DNA of 64,000 bases from Plectosphaerella cucumerina (GCA_020746995.1 JAGPXD010000006.1:930001-994000); one strand, 5' to 3'; positions 12,588 through 25,870 are shown, counted from the stretch's first letter. Notes: generated by a model from the sequence alone, not told the origin. A program made the numbers and translations.

Positions 12588-13253
12588 TATATATTAGTAG
12601 CCGTAAATATCTATAACTACTAAGATTAGTCTCCCGAAGTTTAAAGGTAAGGAGAATTTTAGGGAGTAGAATACCTGTCTTAGGGCCGCCTAAAGATATA
12701 ATAGAGTATATCGAGTAGGATAATCCGCCTATCGGATATAACAGGAGACTATAGAGAAGACAGTATATAGCTATCTACTCTACTATAGTTAATTTACTTA
12801 ATAATATTACGGATTATCTCTATAGCGTCGGATAGGACGAGGATAGCCTTAGCCCTTACTAACTATATAAGATAGTAAAGAAACTAATACCTAAGATATT
12901 AAATAATATAACTCTACTACTTATTAAGAAGTAGAATAAACTAAGGATTATATTATATAGCTTAACTAAGTTATTTATAGCCGATATATATAATACTTAC
13001 TCGAAGCTTAGAGAATACTTTAAGAGTAACTAGAACGATAAAGTCGGCTTATATATAATTCTTAACGTAGTTAAAACTAAATACCTAGATCTTATAAGGC
13101 GTCTTATAGCCTAGGAGAAGGTTACTTAACTTAAACTTATATATAAGATAGATACTCTTAAGAATTCTAAAGAGGTTAAAAATAAAGTTATATTATTTAC
13201 CTCGCTAAGTAATTAGAACTAGGGTAAGACTAAAGGTTAGAATAAGGGCCTCG
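12588..13253 (+). pseudogene. Gag-like relic, possibly Ty1/copia
   Basis: Read through stops, the sequence starts LPKFKGKENFREWN (with TAG for Trp) and continues with a helical, Lys-rich region up to QGKTKGQNKG. The K-F-x-G-x-x-N-F-x-x-W opening resembles Gag of Ty1/copia elements. At least one frame change near 12820 is needed to keep the reading. The MULE insertion cuts it at 13253. After the MULE, at about 16480, a Cys/His-knuckle-like arrangement (again with Tyr for Cys) could be its continuation. Family assignment is tentative. Confidence 0.45.
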
Positions 13254-16200
13254 TTAGAAGGGTACTACGTTTTATTAGTAGGGTACTAAAAAGCGGGGGT
13301 GTCAGGTAGTCTAAGCTCCGATTTCCGCGCTAAGTATAGGAGTACAGGCCCTAAGCCTAATTGGGATTCTACCGCCCCAGCCCGCCCGCTAATTTTTAGC
13401 TCGCCGCCTATAATTACTAACTTTAATCCAGTACTTTAACCCAACCTCAACCTTACTACTAACCTACCTACCCTCGCGATCACGTACCTTACGCCTATCT
13501 TCGCCCCTTACGATAGAAGCCGCTATCGCCGCTAGTAGCGGCGACCCCTACGGGCTACCGCTACCGCCCGCTACCTATACTATATTCGAAGAGGCCGACA
13601 AAGCTGTAAAAGATTACACCCTTACTAACGGTTATAGCCTAGTCATCAAGAAGCACTACGTCACCGATCTTACCGCGCGATATACCTATAGGTACGGTAA
13701 GGGTAAGGCCCTAATATCGTAAGCCTTAGATAACGTATATAAATCAAAGCGCCGAAAAACCAGCTCTTAGATAACGGGATACTCCTTCTCGATAAATATT
13801 AAGCGGCAGGACGACTAGTAGTAGGCTATTCTACTACCCGCGGGCGTTAAGAACTAATAGTATAACTATAACGTAGTATCTACGGTATCCTTCGGCTACA
13901 TACACACTACTAAAATCGCCGCCTATCGTAAGGCTATCGTTACTATATAGAATAGTAGAATCCGGCCTCGGGAGATTATTAACAGCCTCGCTAACCCCCA
14001 GGTAGGTAAGGCTAAGGCTATCACGGATATCACGCGTCAGGACGTTATAAACCTACTCGCTAGATATTACCTCCAGGAGCTAAACGGCAGGACCCCCCTT
14101 TAGTAGCTCCTTAACGTAGGCACCCTACCCTCCGTATATTTACCTACTAACCGCGTTTTTAATAGTAATTACAAGACACGGAAAAGTGGTTTTTCCGTAT
14201 TTTCCGGGACGGCGAATATCGGCTCTAACAGCTATTTATCGCGCCCCTCGAGACCACCCAGTATATCCGCAAGTTACCTAACGTCCTACAGATAGACTAT
14301 ACCTATAAGACAAACCGCTTTAATATACCGCTACTATCTATTTACGGGATCTCCCCCCTTACTAAGAGCTTCTAAGTTACCGCTATATTCCTCGAGGGCG
14401 AAAAGGAAGAGTAGTTTACCTAGGTACTTAAGGCCCTTACCTAGTACTATCGCGAAGCCGGAGTCCCCTTACCTAAGGTTATCCTTACCGACCGCGATCT
14501 AGGCCTTATAAACGCCCTTACCGCCTACTAGATATCTCGCGATATACCTTACCTACTCTACGGATAGTATATTAATATAAATATCCTCGCGAAGATAAAA
14601 CACTACTTCCCGAAGGCCACGCGTCAGCCAGATAGCTAGATATTACGTTACTAGGATTTCTATAATTTCCTTAAGGCCTAGAACGCCTTAATCTAATCGT
14701 TAACAGCCTAGGAGTATAACACACGGCTTATAGCGTTCCGTAGGTTTAGCCGTAGTTATCCCGAGGCCGTTAACTATACTACCAGAACGTAGCTTAACCC
14801 CTAGAAGGAAAAGATTATCGCCTACTAGGTTAACCGGGTACCTTACTTTAACTAGTTAACTATATCTATAGCGGAGTCGTCGTACGCCGGTCTTAAGGGA
14901 TATCTAGTATTTAGTATAGGTAACCTAGTAATAATATTCCGGAAGCTTTAGCTATACTAGTTAGCCTAGGTTTACGCCCTTACGATAGAGTGTTAATAGA
15001 GGCTAAATAAGGTAGCGTTTCGGCTTTAAACGATTCTCTTTAAGGATATTAAGAGTAAGGTAGTAATAGAGGCTATAAAACTAATTAAGGGGGAGTTACG
15101 AGCCCTACCTAAGAGGGTATCCCCAGGAGTACTACTACCGCTGTTAACCGTAGTATAGTAGGTCTACGGAGACGCTTATAACCGGATGAATATCGGGCTG
15201 GGTCTTCCCTACCGCTACCGCTTATATCCTTACCTACGTGATAACCGGCTACTAGAACTAGCGGAAATTAACGTCTACTAGTGGTAGTATCGCCTAGTAG
15301 ATCTTAACGCTAACGCTAGCGCCGGAGATTACAGCCCTAGTAGTAATAACTCGCTATCCCTACTACCTCCTCTAGCTTTACTTATAACTCGAGAACTAGC
15401 CGTTATACGCGGTAAAGGCCGCCCTAGAGGCTTTATTACGACTTAGAAGCTAAGTAAGGGGAAGAACTAGGGACCCCGCGGTACCCGCTGTATACCCTTA
15501 GCCTTCGAAATCGTAGAAAACGATAAGATCGCTAAGGCGGCGGTAGTACCGCTTTTAACCGCGCCCGCTAGGCTAGTGTCTATCCCAGGTTAGCTAATAT
15601 CTAGTACTAGGGGTAGGGGCGGGCGGCGACAGCTTTACCGTACGCCTACGCCTACCCCGAGCCCTACCCCTAGCCCGAGCCCCAGCCTAGATAGCGATAA
15701 TCCCTATAAGGCAGGAACCGCCGCGCCGCGCTAGTCGGCGCGGTTTATAGCGGCTCTGGAAGATAATAAAGATAGCGATCTAACCGGTAGTAAGGCTAAC
15801 GGTAGTAAGGCTAGCGATAGCCTTATTTCGGCGCGGTACGAAGGACTTATAGACGCGTAGATTAGGTAGGATAAGGAGGATAAGCTTACTACGGCAGACG
15901 ACTCGTAGATCTATAGCTATATCGTGGTTAGAGGTAATCTGTAGATAGCCTTACTTAACGTACGCAGGATTATACTTTAATACTAAGGAAACTATCACGA
16001 GAATAACGGTACTAACAGCCTTACCGGAGACAGCCCTGCCGGCCGCGCTAGGTACCTCGTAACAGGCTACTTTCCCGAGCTAGCACTCTATTTCCGTAGT
16101 TAACAGCCCGATCGCTAGGTTACTAGTCGGTATAGGTGTCGGCGCCGCTATATAGCTTTAATTAACGCCGTTACGACCGGTGGTTTTAAGCCCTTACAAC

Positions 16201-16470
16201 CGGCGATTTAATTAAACCTACGCCCGGGCGCGCCGATCGGCGACCTCGCGATAGCTTTAACCTGACCTGTAGGCCCTGTACGACCGGTACACCCAGCGGG
16301 CTGATAACCCTGTATACAGGAAGTCTTTAGGGTATATAAAAAGCCCTGTTTTTAGCTGGGGCTTTATACAGGCTCGCGATAGGTTTATATATAACGACAG
16401 GTTAATCGGGTTAGCTTAGTCTACTACCCACTTTTTAGTACCCTTCTAATATATCGTAGTACCCTTCCAA
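13254..16470 (+). mobile_element. Hop-like MULE DNA transposon
   Basis: The element is about 3.2 kb with imperfect terminal inverted repeats of about 55-60 bp (13254-13317 and 16413-16470). Both ends read RGAAGGGTACTACG, then ATTAG and AGGGTACTAAAAAG on the inward side. The length and the FAR1-like plus MULE transposase domains match the fungal Hop group. The flanks share TAAGG(G)CCT close to both ends, which may be a mutated target duplication of about 9 bp. It retains clearly more CpA and GC than the surrounding DNA, so it has suffered less RIP and may be a later insertion or a lower-copy element. Confidence 0.82.
13590..15960 (+). pseudogene. MULE transposase relic
   Basis: A FAR1-type zinc-binding region lies at about 13590-13870 (FEEADKAVKDYTLTNGYSL, then KSKRRKTSS and PAGVKN). 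The MULE catalytic region lies at about 14270-14620. Its first Asp is in the IDYTYKTNRFN block, and a second acidic block reads LTDRDLGLINAL. A partner segment KIKHYFPKATR follows. The frame is interrupted by TAG/TAA at Gln and Trp positions, for example in QDD-stop-stop-stop. No functional protein is possible. The segment from about 15400 to 15900 is rich in Pro, Ser and Asp and looks like a disordered tail. Confidence 0.82.
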
Positions 16471-16799
16471 TAAGGCCTATTATTAAATATATCGGGTTTA
16501 TAGGTACTATATACTATAATAGCCTGTTAAGACGTTATTCTTAGTAACTAGTATAACAGGTAGTATTATAACTACTTTTATAGAGACTACTACTCTACCC
16601 GGTTCTAATAGAATCCCCGGATCCCCTTATTAGTCCTGTTATATCCTATTCCCTAAGACCGGATACTATACGGCTCCTAGACCCGGATTAACCCTTACTA
16701 AGTATTAAATAAGATCCGTTACTAGGATTTTTCCCCGTAACTATACTATACTAACCCGTATCGTACTAACTATAACTATACCCTTAGACGTTAACGGAG

Positions 16800-19700
16800 A
16801 GTTTATCCCTAGTTTCTAACCCTCCCCTGTTACTATAACCCCTAGCCTTAATAGGTATATAATCTATTATACTAACCCGTTCTAACGACGGGTAAACCTT
16901 TATTCCTATCTACTTAAGTAAGGTATAGAGATAAACTATTAACTATTTAATCCGTTAGTATACTTATAAACCTTTAGTAATATAATATCTTTAGTTACTA
17001 TTATAATCGGTAGTATTATCTAATAAATAACCGGTAGGCGGTACTAATTAGTTAGTAGAGGACTAGCTTAGAGATTTACTACTCTAGGTTATTTAGAGCC
17101 CTTTACTAATCGACTTTTTAAATCCGCCTACTAGGTTACCTTTACTATAACCGCTAATATAGATACCTATACCTATATAATCGGAGCTACTACCTATAAC
17201 GCCCGATATAGCCGCTATCTAGCTCTCAGACAAGTAGTTCTAAGACTACTAGGTAGGTTCCTACCCCTACGTATAGATATAGGCGATAACTAGAAGTTCT
17301 AAAATATCGGCTTTTTTACTCCGATTTCGGTAGATACCGATAGCCCTATATCTATTATATCTAGATATAAAGTCTACTAGTAGGATATTAATCTCTTTAT
17401 CGAGAATATCCGTAAGAATTATAGTACCCCCTAGTACTTTAAGTTTATATATACTAATCTTTACTAGTTATATACCGGCCTTACGTAATAGTAGTAGTTT
17501 ACCGGCTTTAGTAAAGTCTAATACTAAAAAGTAAAGTATAGCCTTAATACTTAGTTTAACTTACTTCGCGAGTATTAATACCCGACGGTAATTATAGTTA
17601 CTATTTACCTAAACGATATAAAGTTTATATCCCGTGATATTATTAAAGGTACTAACTTTACTACCTAGGCCCTATAAATAAGCCGATTATTTAAGAGTAC
17701 GGGTATATTTATATTATTTATAGTCTAAACCTAAATTTAGTTTAGGATTAACCTAAGCCTATATAAGATATTAGTAGGCCCTAATAATATACTTACTCTT
17801 AACTAATTTATCCGGTAAATCTAGGAATAAGTATATATATATAAAGAAAAGCTTAATAACGATATTTATAATAGTACCCTCTGGTATAACTAACTAGGCC
17901 CTTATAGTAATAAAGCCCTACCCGCCCCCCTAGCCCTACTACTACTATCCCGGAGAATAGGATACTAACCTTTATCGCGGAGGAGGGTAATAGTAAAGAC
18001 GTTAACTAGGCTAACTACGGAGGTACCTATCGTGGTAATAGCTTTCGCGGAGGATAAGGCGGATATAATAGCGACTATAATAACCGCCCGCACGGAGATT
18101 CTTATAATAACGGTATTTATAATAATTATTATAACTATAATAACTTTAGTAATAGTAACTACTATAATAACTTTAGTAATAGTACTTACTATAGAAATAT
18201 TAGTAATAATTCTTACTATAATCGCGATAATAGTCGCTTCCGAGGTAATATACGTAGCTGTATATTCCGTGATAACGGTAAGTAGTTCCGACGTAATACC
18301 TAGCTACGCTATTACTATCGATAGATAAACTAAGGACGAGGTGATACTATTAATATTATTTTAGACGCTAATAATATTAATACCGAGGAACCCGTGCTAC
18401 GAGAGTAGGGATACGTGTGTATCGATACTATCGATAACGACGGAGAGGAGGAGGACCTATATAAGATAACCTAAAAGGAAGCCGCTAAATTTAACTAGTA
18501 TAACTACTTAATAACCTTATCCCGTAATACTAAGTTAAGTAGTAGACCGAGGTACTAACCCCGTACCTTTATAATAAGGTAATAGAGGATATAGATATAT
18601 ATATACCGGCGGAGATAAATAAGCCTTCTTTAATAGACGTCGTAGCTACTAAGCGACTAGGATTATAAGGCTTTAATAGTACTAATTATAGATATTAGTA
18701 CTTAGTATCCGCCGGTACTAGCTAAGTTATAGAGAGCTTTATAAGCGCTAATAGCTAACGGCGGTAACTATTAGCGATTAAGACCGCCCCCGGTACTACT
18801 AAAGTTATAGAAAGAACTTCGGTATCGTAAATATAGCCGGACTAATTTTACCTCTAGTAATAAGCTAATATAATATACTTATAGTAATACCTATACCGAG
18901 TATAGGAAACCCTACTGGTAATAGGTAGTATCTTTATAGTACCCCTTAACGATATTATCTTTTACCGAAAGATAAGTTATCGAAGTATAGCCGGTTAATA
19001 TAAAGCGGGAAGTTAGTCCTTACTAGATATACCGGATTAATATCTAGATAAATAGTAGTGTTATATACTACGCTATCTGCCTTAATACTAGTTACTCTAT
19101 AGTCTTAGTAGACTGCTACTAGCTTTATAAATAAACCTGTAATATCTAGGTTATAAAGGCGGCGGTACTATATCCTATAACGGGGTTTACGGGTAATATT
19201 ACGGTAATAGAGGAGGCTACTTTCGATTTCTATATCCCTGGCGTTATTAACTCTACTAATAACTAGTTTATTAACGTATAAGGTTATTTCACAGTTATAG
19301 TATAGGTCGTTAATAACCTTAGACCCGGGCTTCTACTTAGTATATTATTCTTAGAAGAGAATACTATCGATATCTTATTCTTAATAAAAGCCGTTATTTT
19401 CTAGGGCTACTATAGGCTAGTAGTACCGATAGTACCTAACTTTACTAGACGACGGGTTACCCGATAAGTAATGTCCGTCGCTAGAGTTACTATCCTACCT
19501 CGTACGGCTATACTAATTCCGGTAGTATATATAGATCTACCGAAAGGAACTAAGTATAAACTAACTCCTTTAGTTCCCTAGGTATTTAGCTACCTATATA
19601 TAACGGAGACTATTAAAATAATAGCCTATTATACTACGGATAAACCCTTAAAGATCGGCCGCCTCTAGAAGCTAGTATATTCTCGGGAGAGACTAGAAGG

Positions 19701-22700
19701 TAAAGATAATAGTATTTCTTAGGATAAAGCTATATTACTAATAGTATATACCGATAATAACGGCGACGTACTATAGATAGACGACGTAGAGTAGGTAATA
19801 CTAGCCGAAGATAGGGAACTATCTAATACTATATAAGACGTAGCTAGTACTACGGTATTTATAGAGGTAGAGGACGTATTAAAGCGGTAATAGACGTTAG
19901 GACTAAACGTAGTATAACCCGATAACATTCCGGAGATTACGATAAAGTATAGTGTCTATATCTACGTTACTAATACTACCCGCGCCGCGGAGTTATAATA
20001 GTTAGTTAAATTATTTAACGTATAGCGGGATCGGGGTATTATTATACTAATAAAGCCGGAGGAACGGATATATATCGACCTTATCGATAACTAGTAATCG
20101 TAAAAGGTAGCGATACTATTATACCGGTTATCGGACGAAGATTATATATTTATTAATAGTAAATTTAACGCTATATACGTATAAGGTAAGATAGATTAGA
20201 TATAAAACCCTATACTATTCGGCTACTTAGTTTTTATTATTTAGCGGATAGTTAACGGTATTAAGAAGGGTTACGTAGTTATCGACCTTCGGCGACTTAA
20301 TAGTGTTATAGTCCTAGATATATATCCTATCCTATTATAAGATAAGATTATCTAAAAACTATAAGGGAAGAAGTTTATAATATACTTCGATACGTCGGCT
20401 TTCTTCTATTAACTACTAGTCGCTAAGTAGTATCGAGACAGGATAGTTATTATTAGCCCGAGAGGATTAAAAGTATTAAACGGTGTAATTATAGGCTTTA
20501 AGAACGTACCCGCCTTTACGTAACGATTTATAGATAACCGGCTTTAGCCGCTATAAGTATTTATTACGTTATATATCGATAATATAGTTATATTTAGCGA
20601 TTTATAGTAAGATTACCTCGACTATATAAGACGGGTTCTCTAGATTTTCTAAGATATTAGGTTAGTACTATTACCTGATAAGTCTTTCTACGGATATAAA
20701 TTAGTATATTTACTAGGATTTAAGGTCGACAGACTTAGTATATATACTACTAGTAACCGGATAGAAGTACTATGTAAGATTAAGATACTAGAGATACTTA
20801 CTAACTTAGAGATATATATCGGTAAGGTTATATTCCTCCGGAAGTTTATTCCCTAGTTCTATTAGAAGATTAAACCGATAAATATTTATAAAATATCCCT
20901 TTTATTAGATAGTAAAGAGTAAGGACTCTTAATAGATAAGGCTAGTAAGAGGGCTAGGGATAGATAGGTTAGTATACTTAAGTTCGTACCGACGATAGCC
21001 GAACGTAAGGCTTTCCGACTCTTATAGTAGTAGGTAATAGATAAGATAGTACTCTATTATTATAACCCTACTAAGTAGACTTTCCTTAATATCGACGCTA
21101 GTAAGGTAGGTTTCGGTATTTTCCTTTTCTACCTATTATTACTATAGACGGGTAGTAAGATACCTACCTCTAAGATTTAACCTATCCTATTTCTTAGTTG
21201 TCTATATATAGTAAGGGAATATAAGTACTAGCCTACGGAACTAGAGGTAGTATACTTAATCTGGGTATTAAAGGTACTACGTCTCCGCCTCTAATCGTAC
21301 CGGATAGTAATAATCGTGTTAACGATTATATATCTATAAAAGGTATTATATATAATATAAACCTAAAGTCTATAGATATAGAAAAACTTTATCTAAAGCT
21401 TATATTAGTATCCGCCTATCTTAGCTAATTTAAATTAGATATTTATTATATCCCGGGGTGTATAAATATAGTACCGGATATACTATCTCGGCTACTAATA
21501 TAGGATATAGATACTATAGCTGTACTTAAAGGTAATATAGCTTGTAAAACTCGACGGGAAAGTAAAAAATAGTATAATAAAGCCGATTTTAGCGAATTAG
21601 ATAATATCTAGGAAGATAACGTAGCTTATTACTTTACGGCGCTAAGTATTAAGATCCCCGATAACCTCGCCGTAGCTCTCAGGGCGGGTTATAATAAGCT
21701 ATACTTTACTAGGATCCTAGTCGAGCTCGAGAAGTAAAGGTAATAGCGTAACAAGCTAGTAAGACGGGGTATACTATAGCTACTATCGGATAATATAAAG
21801 ATCTTCCCCGTAGAGATACTAGATAGCCTATTATATACGGTTAGTAATAATAGTAACAGGCGGCTAATAGTCCCCTATACTACTAAAAAGGCTATACTAA
21901 CCGTAGTATATAATAAGAACTACTACTACGGAATATAGAGGGTAGTAATAACTCTAGCTAGCTTTAGCTTTAAAGGTAAGATACATACCGTCCGATAGTA
22001 GATTAAGAACTATTTAGTTTATATCGAGAATAAAACCCGGCGTTAAAGGGAATTAGGAGGGTTTTAACCTATATAACTACCTAATACCCCTTATAAAGCT
22101 ATCTATATCGACTTTATCGTCGGGATACTAATAGTAGATACTAGAGACTCGTACTAGTAACTACTAGGCTATAAGACGGATATATTTAATAGTATAATAA
22201 CGGTAATATACCCGATATCTAAGAAGTCTATCTTTATCCCAGGATATATTAAATATATAGTAAAAGAGTAGGCTACCCTACTACTATAATAGCTATAAAT
22301 ATATAATTAGGGCTTACTAAATAAGATTATTTCCGATAGAGACCTAAAGTTTATAAGTAAGCTCTAGACGGAGCTCTGGGTATAGCTTAGGGTGTCGCTA
22401 GCGGCTACTATAGCGTAGTATTCGTAGGCTAACGGTATAGTAGAGCGAAAGAACTAGGTAGTAGAGATTACTATCTGTTTCCTGATATCTATATCCGACG
22501 CCGACTAGGTAGATACTACTCCGATAATATAGTACGTACTTAATCAGGCCTATTTAGCGATAATTAGTATATTACCTAATAAGCGGCTAGGCGGTTTCTA
22601 GCCTCGGAGCCCTATCGACGTCGGACTACTACGGTTATATTTTAATAGAGACCTAGAGTAATAACTAAAGGTATAGGAGGTTTATATAGTAACCGATTTT

Positions 22701-23310
22701 ACTATATTATATATAAAGATATAATATAATACTAAATATAATCCGCGGTAGTTTAGTATAGGGGACGAGGTCTATCTACGACTATATCACGGCTATAAAC
22801 TATCGGGAGTACCTATATATATATAAATAGGTAAAATAGTATATCAGGCTATTCCGAGTAATAGAGTATATTAGAAATCTAGTATACTATCTTAACTTCC
22901 TAAGGTATTAGGGTATTTATCCTATAGTCTCCGTTATATAACTATACCCGGCGTTAAGTCCTAACCCGTACGGGCGCTAAAGACTATAACTAGGCCCCGT
23001 TATTATTAAAGGTAATAACGCCGAATAGGAATTATATAAAGTCTAGATACTCCTAGATCGACGAGTAGTAAGACTAGGTAGTAGTAAAGTTCGCGAGATA
23101 TAATATCTTATTAAATAACTTAGATAACTAAACTAGTATAATAAATAGTACCTACGGTAGATATTTATACTAAATATAAGTAACTTTATCGCTGAATATA
23201 ATAAGAGGTACCCCCTTTTAGATAAGGAAATATACGACGCCGGGGACGGTATCTCCGACGACGTTATCGACGACGATACCGGCGACGTTAGAAGGTAATC
23301 CCTAGTACTA
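16800..23310 (+). pseudogene. Second Ty3/gypsy lineage, Gag-Pol relic
   Basis: One frame can be followed for most of this stretch if TAG/TAA are read as Gln or Trp. The parts are a Gag region (about 17280-17960), an Arg-Gly-Gly/Asn/Tyr-rich RNA-binding segment (about 17990-18330), an aspartic protease (ALIDSGS block, about 19030), and reverse transcriptase (about 20180-20700). The RT carries the blocks VIISPRGL, FTQRFIDNRL and LYIDNIVIFS. RNase H (about 21050-21500), integrase (about 21850-22650) and a C-terminal region with GDEVYLRL and EILDRRV follow. No chromodomain was seen. It is not closely similar to the 1257-8255 element. I could not find its LTRs with confidence. Confidence 0.8.
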
Positions 23311-23715
23311 CTACCTAAACCGCTATCCCTTACGGGATATAGTATAAAGTATTTAGTAGTACCGGCTATATTACTAACGCGATAGTCCTAGCGGTTACTA
23401 GGGATATAAACCTAGCTTTACCTCTAAATTTTAGTACCTATAACTTTTACGTATTTATACTATATACTTTATACTAATCCTTATACCTTCCTACTTATAA
23501 ATTTTAGTACCTTTACTTTTATATAGTAGTAATAACTTTAGGTAAAAAAAAAATTTAGCCTAAGGGTAAGGAACTAAGTTTCCTATATACCCTACCCTTA
23601 TTACTAAACTACTACTCCTAAATACCTCTAAATACTATATCCGGCGCCGATAATTGTATACCCTATCCCGTAAATACCTTTACTAATCCTATAAACTAAA
23701 GTAATCCCTATAATA
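23311..23715. other. Non-coding RIP-mutated spacer
   Basis: It follows the second gypsy Pol relic and could be its 3' LTR, but I found no matching copy upstream. It contains an A9 run near 23551. No other feature was seen. Confidence 0.5.
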
Positions 23716-24580
23716 CTAACCGACGGTAGTGTAAAGAAGCCAGGCCGACCGCCTAGTAGTAAAAATAAGACTCCGGAGGAGTAGATAGTATACTAGGGTA
23801 ATATAACAGGCCGTATAACCCGTAATAGTACCGCCCTTAGTAATATAGTCGTAGTAGCCGGTAGTATTATAGGTACTCCCGCTAGTAATAATACGGGTAT
23901 TACTACCGATAGACCTGAGAAGGCTACTACTAATACTCCCGTTAGTAACCGCCCGATCTTTAAGTTTAAACTCGACGATAAGACTATAGTTATATTTAAT
24001 AAGTTTATAGAGACGGATATAGCCGGCTTTACTAATTACTATATTACGGCTAATAAATATAATAAGATAAAACACCGAGCCGATAAGGCTAAGGACGTAT
24101 AGCTAATCGACTAGATAAGGCCGATAATAGTCCTCCTAAGTATACTAGCTATTAAGACCTTCCCCGAAGAGTCCCTTACTATCTAGAAGGATAAAGCTAT
24201 TACCCGTGTTAAGTTACGCGGCTATACTATACAGGAAGACCTCCTGATAGTTAGGCTCGCCGAATAGATAGTAGTAGCCCTAGAGTACGAAGACACGCTA
24301 TTAGAGATTTAGTAGTATATAATATCGCTTACCTGGAATAAGACTAACTAGGCCCGATTTAACAGTAAGTTATTTAACTATATAGCCCTGCTCTTAATAT
24401 ACTATAAGAAGCAGAAATTCTATATTAAGCCGGAACTTATCTAATATTTATACGCGATAGTAGGAGGTAGCGTTAAGGCTACTACTAAGGTCTGGGGTCC
24501 CGAGAATACGTAGACAATTACCACACTCCTGAAGGACATCCTCGCCACCAAGGAAAATAAAACTCCTTAAGTTAAGGGGT
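23716..24580 (+). pseudogene. Unrecognised degenerate coding relic
   Basis: Reading through TAG gives a continuous protein-like sequence: GRPPSSKNKTPEE at the start, FKFKLDDKTIVIFNKFIE in the middle, and LAEQIVVALEYEDTLLE then TKVWGPENTQT near the end. I do not recognise the family. The GRPP start with Lys and Ser resembles an AT-hook-like basic segment. The last 50 bp (24512-24554) retain many CpA sites, unlike everything around them. The relic stops about 65 bp before the LTR at 24645. It could be a transposon-borne gene or a captured host fragment. Confidence 0.5.
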
Positions 24581-24644
24581 TTAACTTTCTTTTATAGAAA
24601 ATTCGTCCCTATAAAAATCGGTATATAGATGTATACCCTAAAAT

Positions 24645-25294
24645 TATTAGAGATATATATTATAAGATAAATATAATATAACTATAAGATAACTATACTT
24701 ATATCTCTATATAACTATAACTATAACTATAACCTATACTCTCTGTAAGTCCTCTCCCTTACTATAGAACTAGGATAACTACGTAGGAAGACTACTACTA
24801 ACGTAGGAACGGATTTCCCGAATACCTCGAAAGGTCTACTACCGACGTAAGACCTACTACTATAGTAAGACCTACTACTATAGTAATACAGACTAGTATA
24901 GTAAGACCTACTATATTAGTATAACCGGATCCGTATAACCGGATCCGTATACTATACTATACTATATCCGTATAACCGGATCCGTAGAACCGGATCCGGA
25001 TATCTAGATATACCGGATCTAGATAATAATAGCGAAGGAATAACCGAGGTTAATAGATCCAGAGATCTATATATACAGAGGGTAATTCCCAAGGAAAGGA
25101 ACTTAGAAAAAGTATCTCTTACACACACTCACACAATACACCTACCTTTCTAATACTACTTCTTTACTATTTATATCCCAGTCGTCTTCTTACTACTATA
25201 GTATCCTATACTATATAGTATATCTATTACTTCCCTGCCTTTACTACTATTATATAGTAGATATACCACCTTATATCCTTATATACCTTTAACA
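24645..25294. repeat. Solo LTR, 650 bp, with AAAAT duplication
   Basis: The ends are TATTAGAGATA (probably TGTTAGAGATA before RIP) and TTTAACA, and AAAAT lies on both sides (24640-24644 and 25295-25299). The other copy is 38242-38937. The unit contains 18-bp tandem repeats (CCTACTACTATAGTAAGA, two copies here), a GGATCCG-rich minisatellite and a CpA-rich stretch ACACACACTCACACA at 25121. No internal region is attached, so it is a solo LTR left by recombination between the two LTRs. Family unknown; the TGTTAG start would suit Ty1/copia. Confidence 0.85.
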
Positions 25295-25325
25295 AAAATT
25301 ACCGAGAAAATCGACCCCGAGTCGG

Positions 25326-25856
25326 TGTTACGACCCAGGTATAGTCCTAAATAGAGGAAGGTAGTCTGGAGAGGCGGTGGTGTATACTAGTAGTGCGTGC
25401 TGGGTAACTAAGGAATAATACGTCGTAGCCGTTATCGTCGTACTTATCGTGATATCGTAAAGCGTTACGCTTCTTTACTATAGGCTAAGGAGGTTTCTAA
25501 TAAAGACTTAAATTGATTACTATCGTGAATCTAGGTAGAGCTATATACTATAAGGTAGTGTTTTATATAGACGGAGGTTCCTGGGGATTATACTAGATTA
25601 CTTTGTGATCCGTCGTGATCCGACCGTTGGATTACTGTTGTGATGACTGTGATCTATATTATATAATAACAGCCCCTGTCTGTTTGTCGAATATCTAGGG
25701 TGTCTACGGCGAACCCGGAGTAGAGTATTAAACAGGCTTACTCTCTTAGCGTTCGTGATCTATAGTCCGCACTTAGCCCGTACGCCTAATTACCTAAGGG
25801 GGTTAGTTTCCGCGGGATCTTAGGCCGAGTAACCTACAGCCTACTTAGGCGTTATA
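25326..25856 (-). repeat. 3' LTR, 531 bp
   Basis: It starts TGTTACGACCCAGG in plus orientation and ends GGCGTTATA. Compared with 31900-32430 the differences are mostly TG/TA and CA/TA, for example GGTGGTGTATAC against GGTAGTATATAC, so RIP acted unequally on the two LTRs. Confidence 0.93.
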
Positions 25857-25870
25857 AGATTCCCCTCCTC
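25857..25870 (-). other. Polypurine tract (complement)
   Basis: AGATTCCCCTCCTC directly beside the 3' LTR is the complement of the purine tract seen at 7750-7763. Confidence 0.75.

Noticed and set aside
18032..18328. 98-aa hydrophobic Ile/Thr-rich frame that looks like a membrane protein
   Set aside because: Another frame of the same bases gives the Arg-Gly-Gly/Asn/Tyr-rich Gag segment of the gypsy relic; the repeat composition makes an Ile-rich shadow.
23716..24075. 119-aa reverse-strand open frame
   Set aside because: It is the shadow of a plus-strand relic that reads as a protein through RIP-type stops; the reverse frame has no family features.
25121..25138. CA-rich microsatellite as a telomere-like or regulatory repeat
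   Set aside because: It is short, also present at 38764 in the other LTR copy, and simply part of that LTR.
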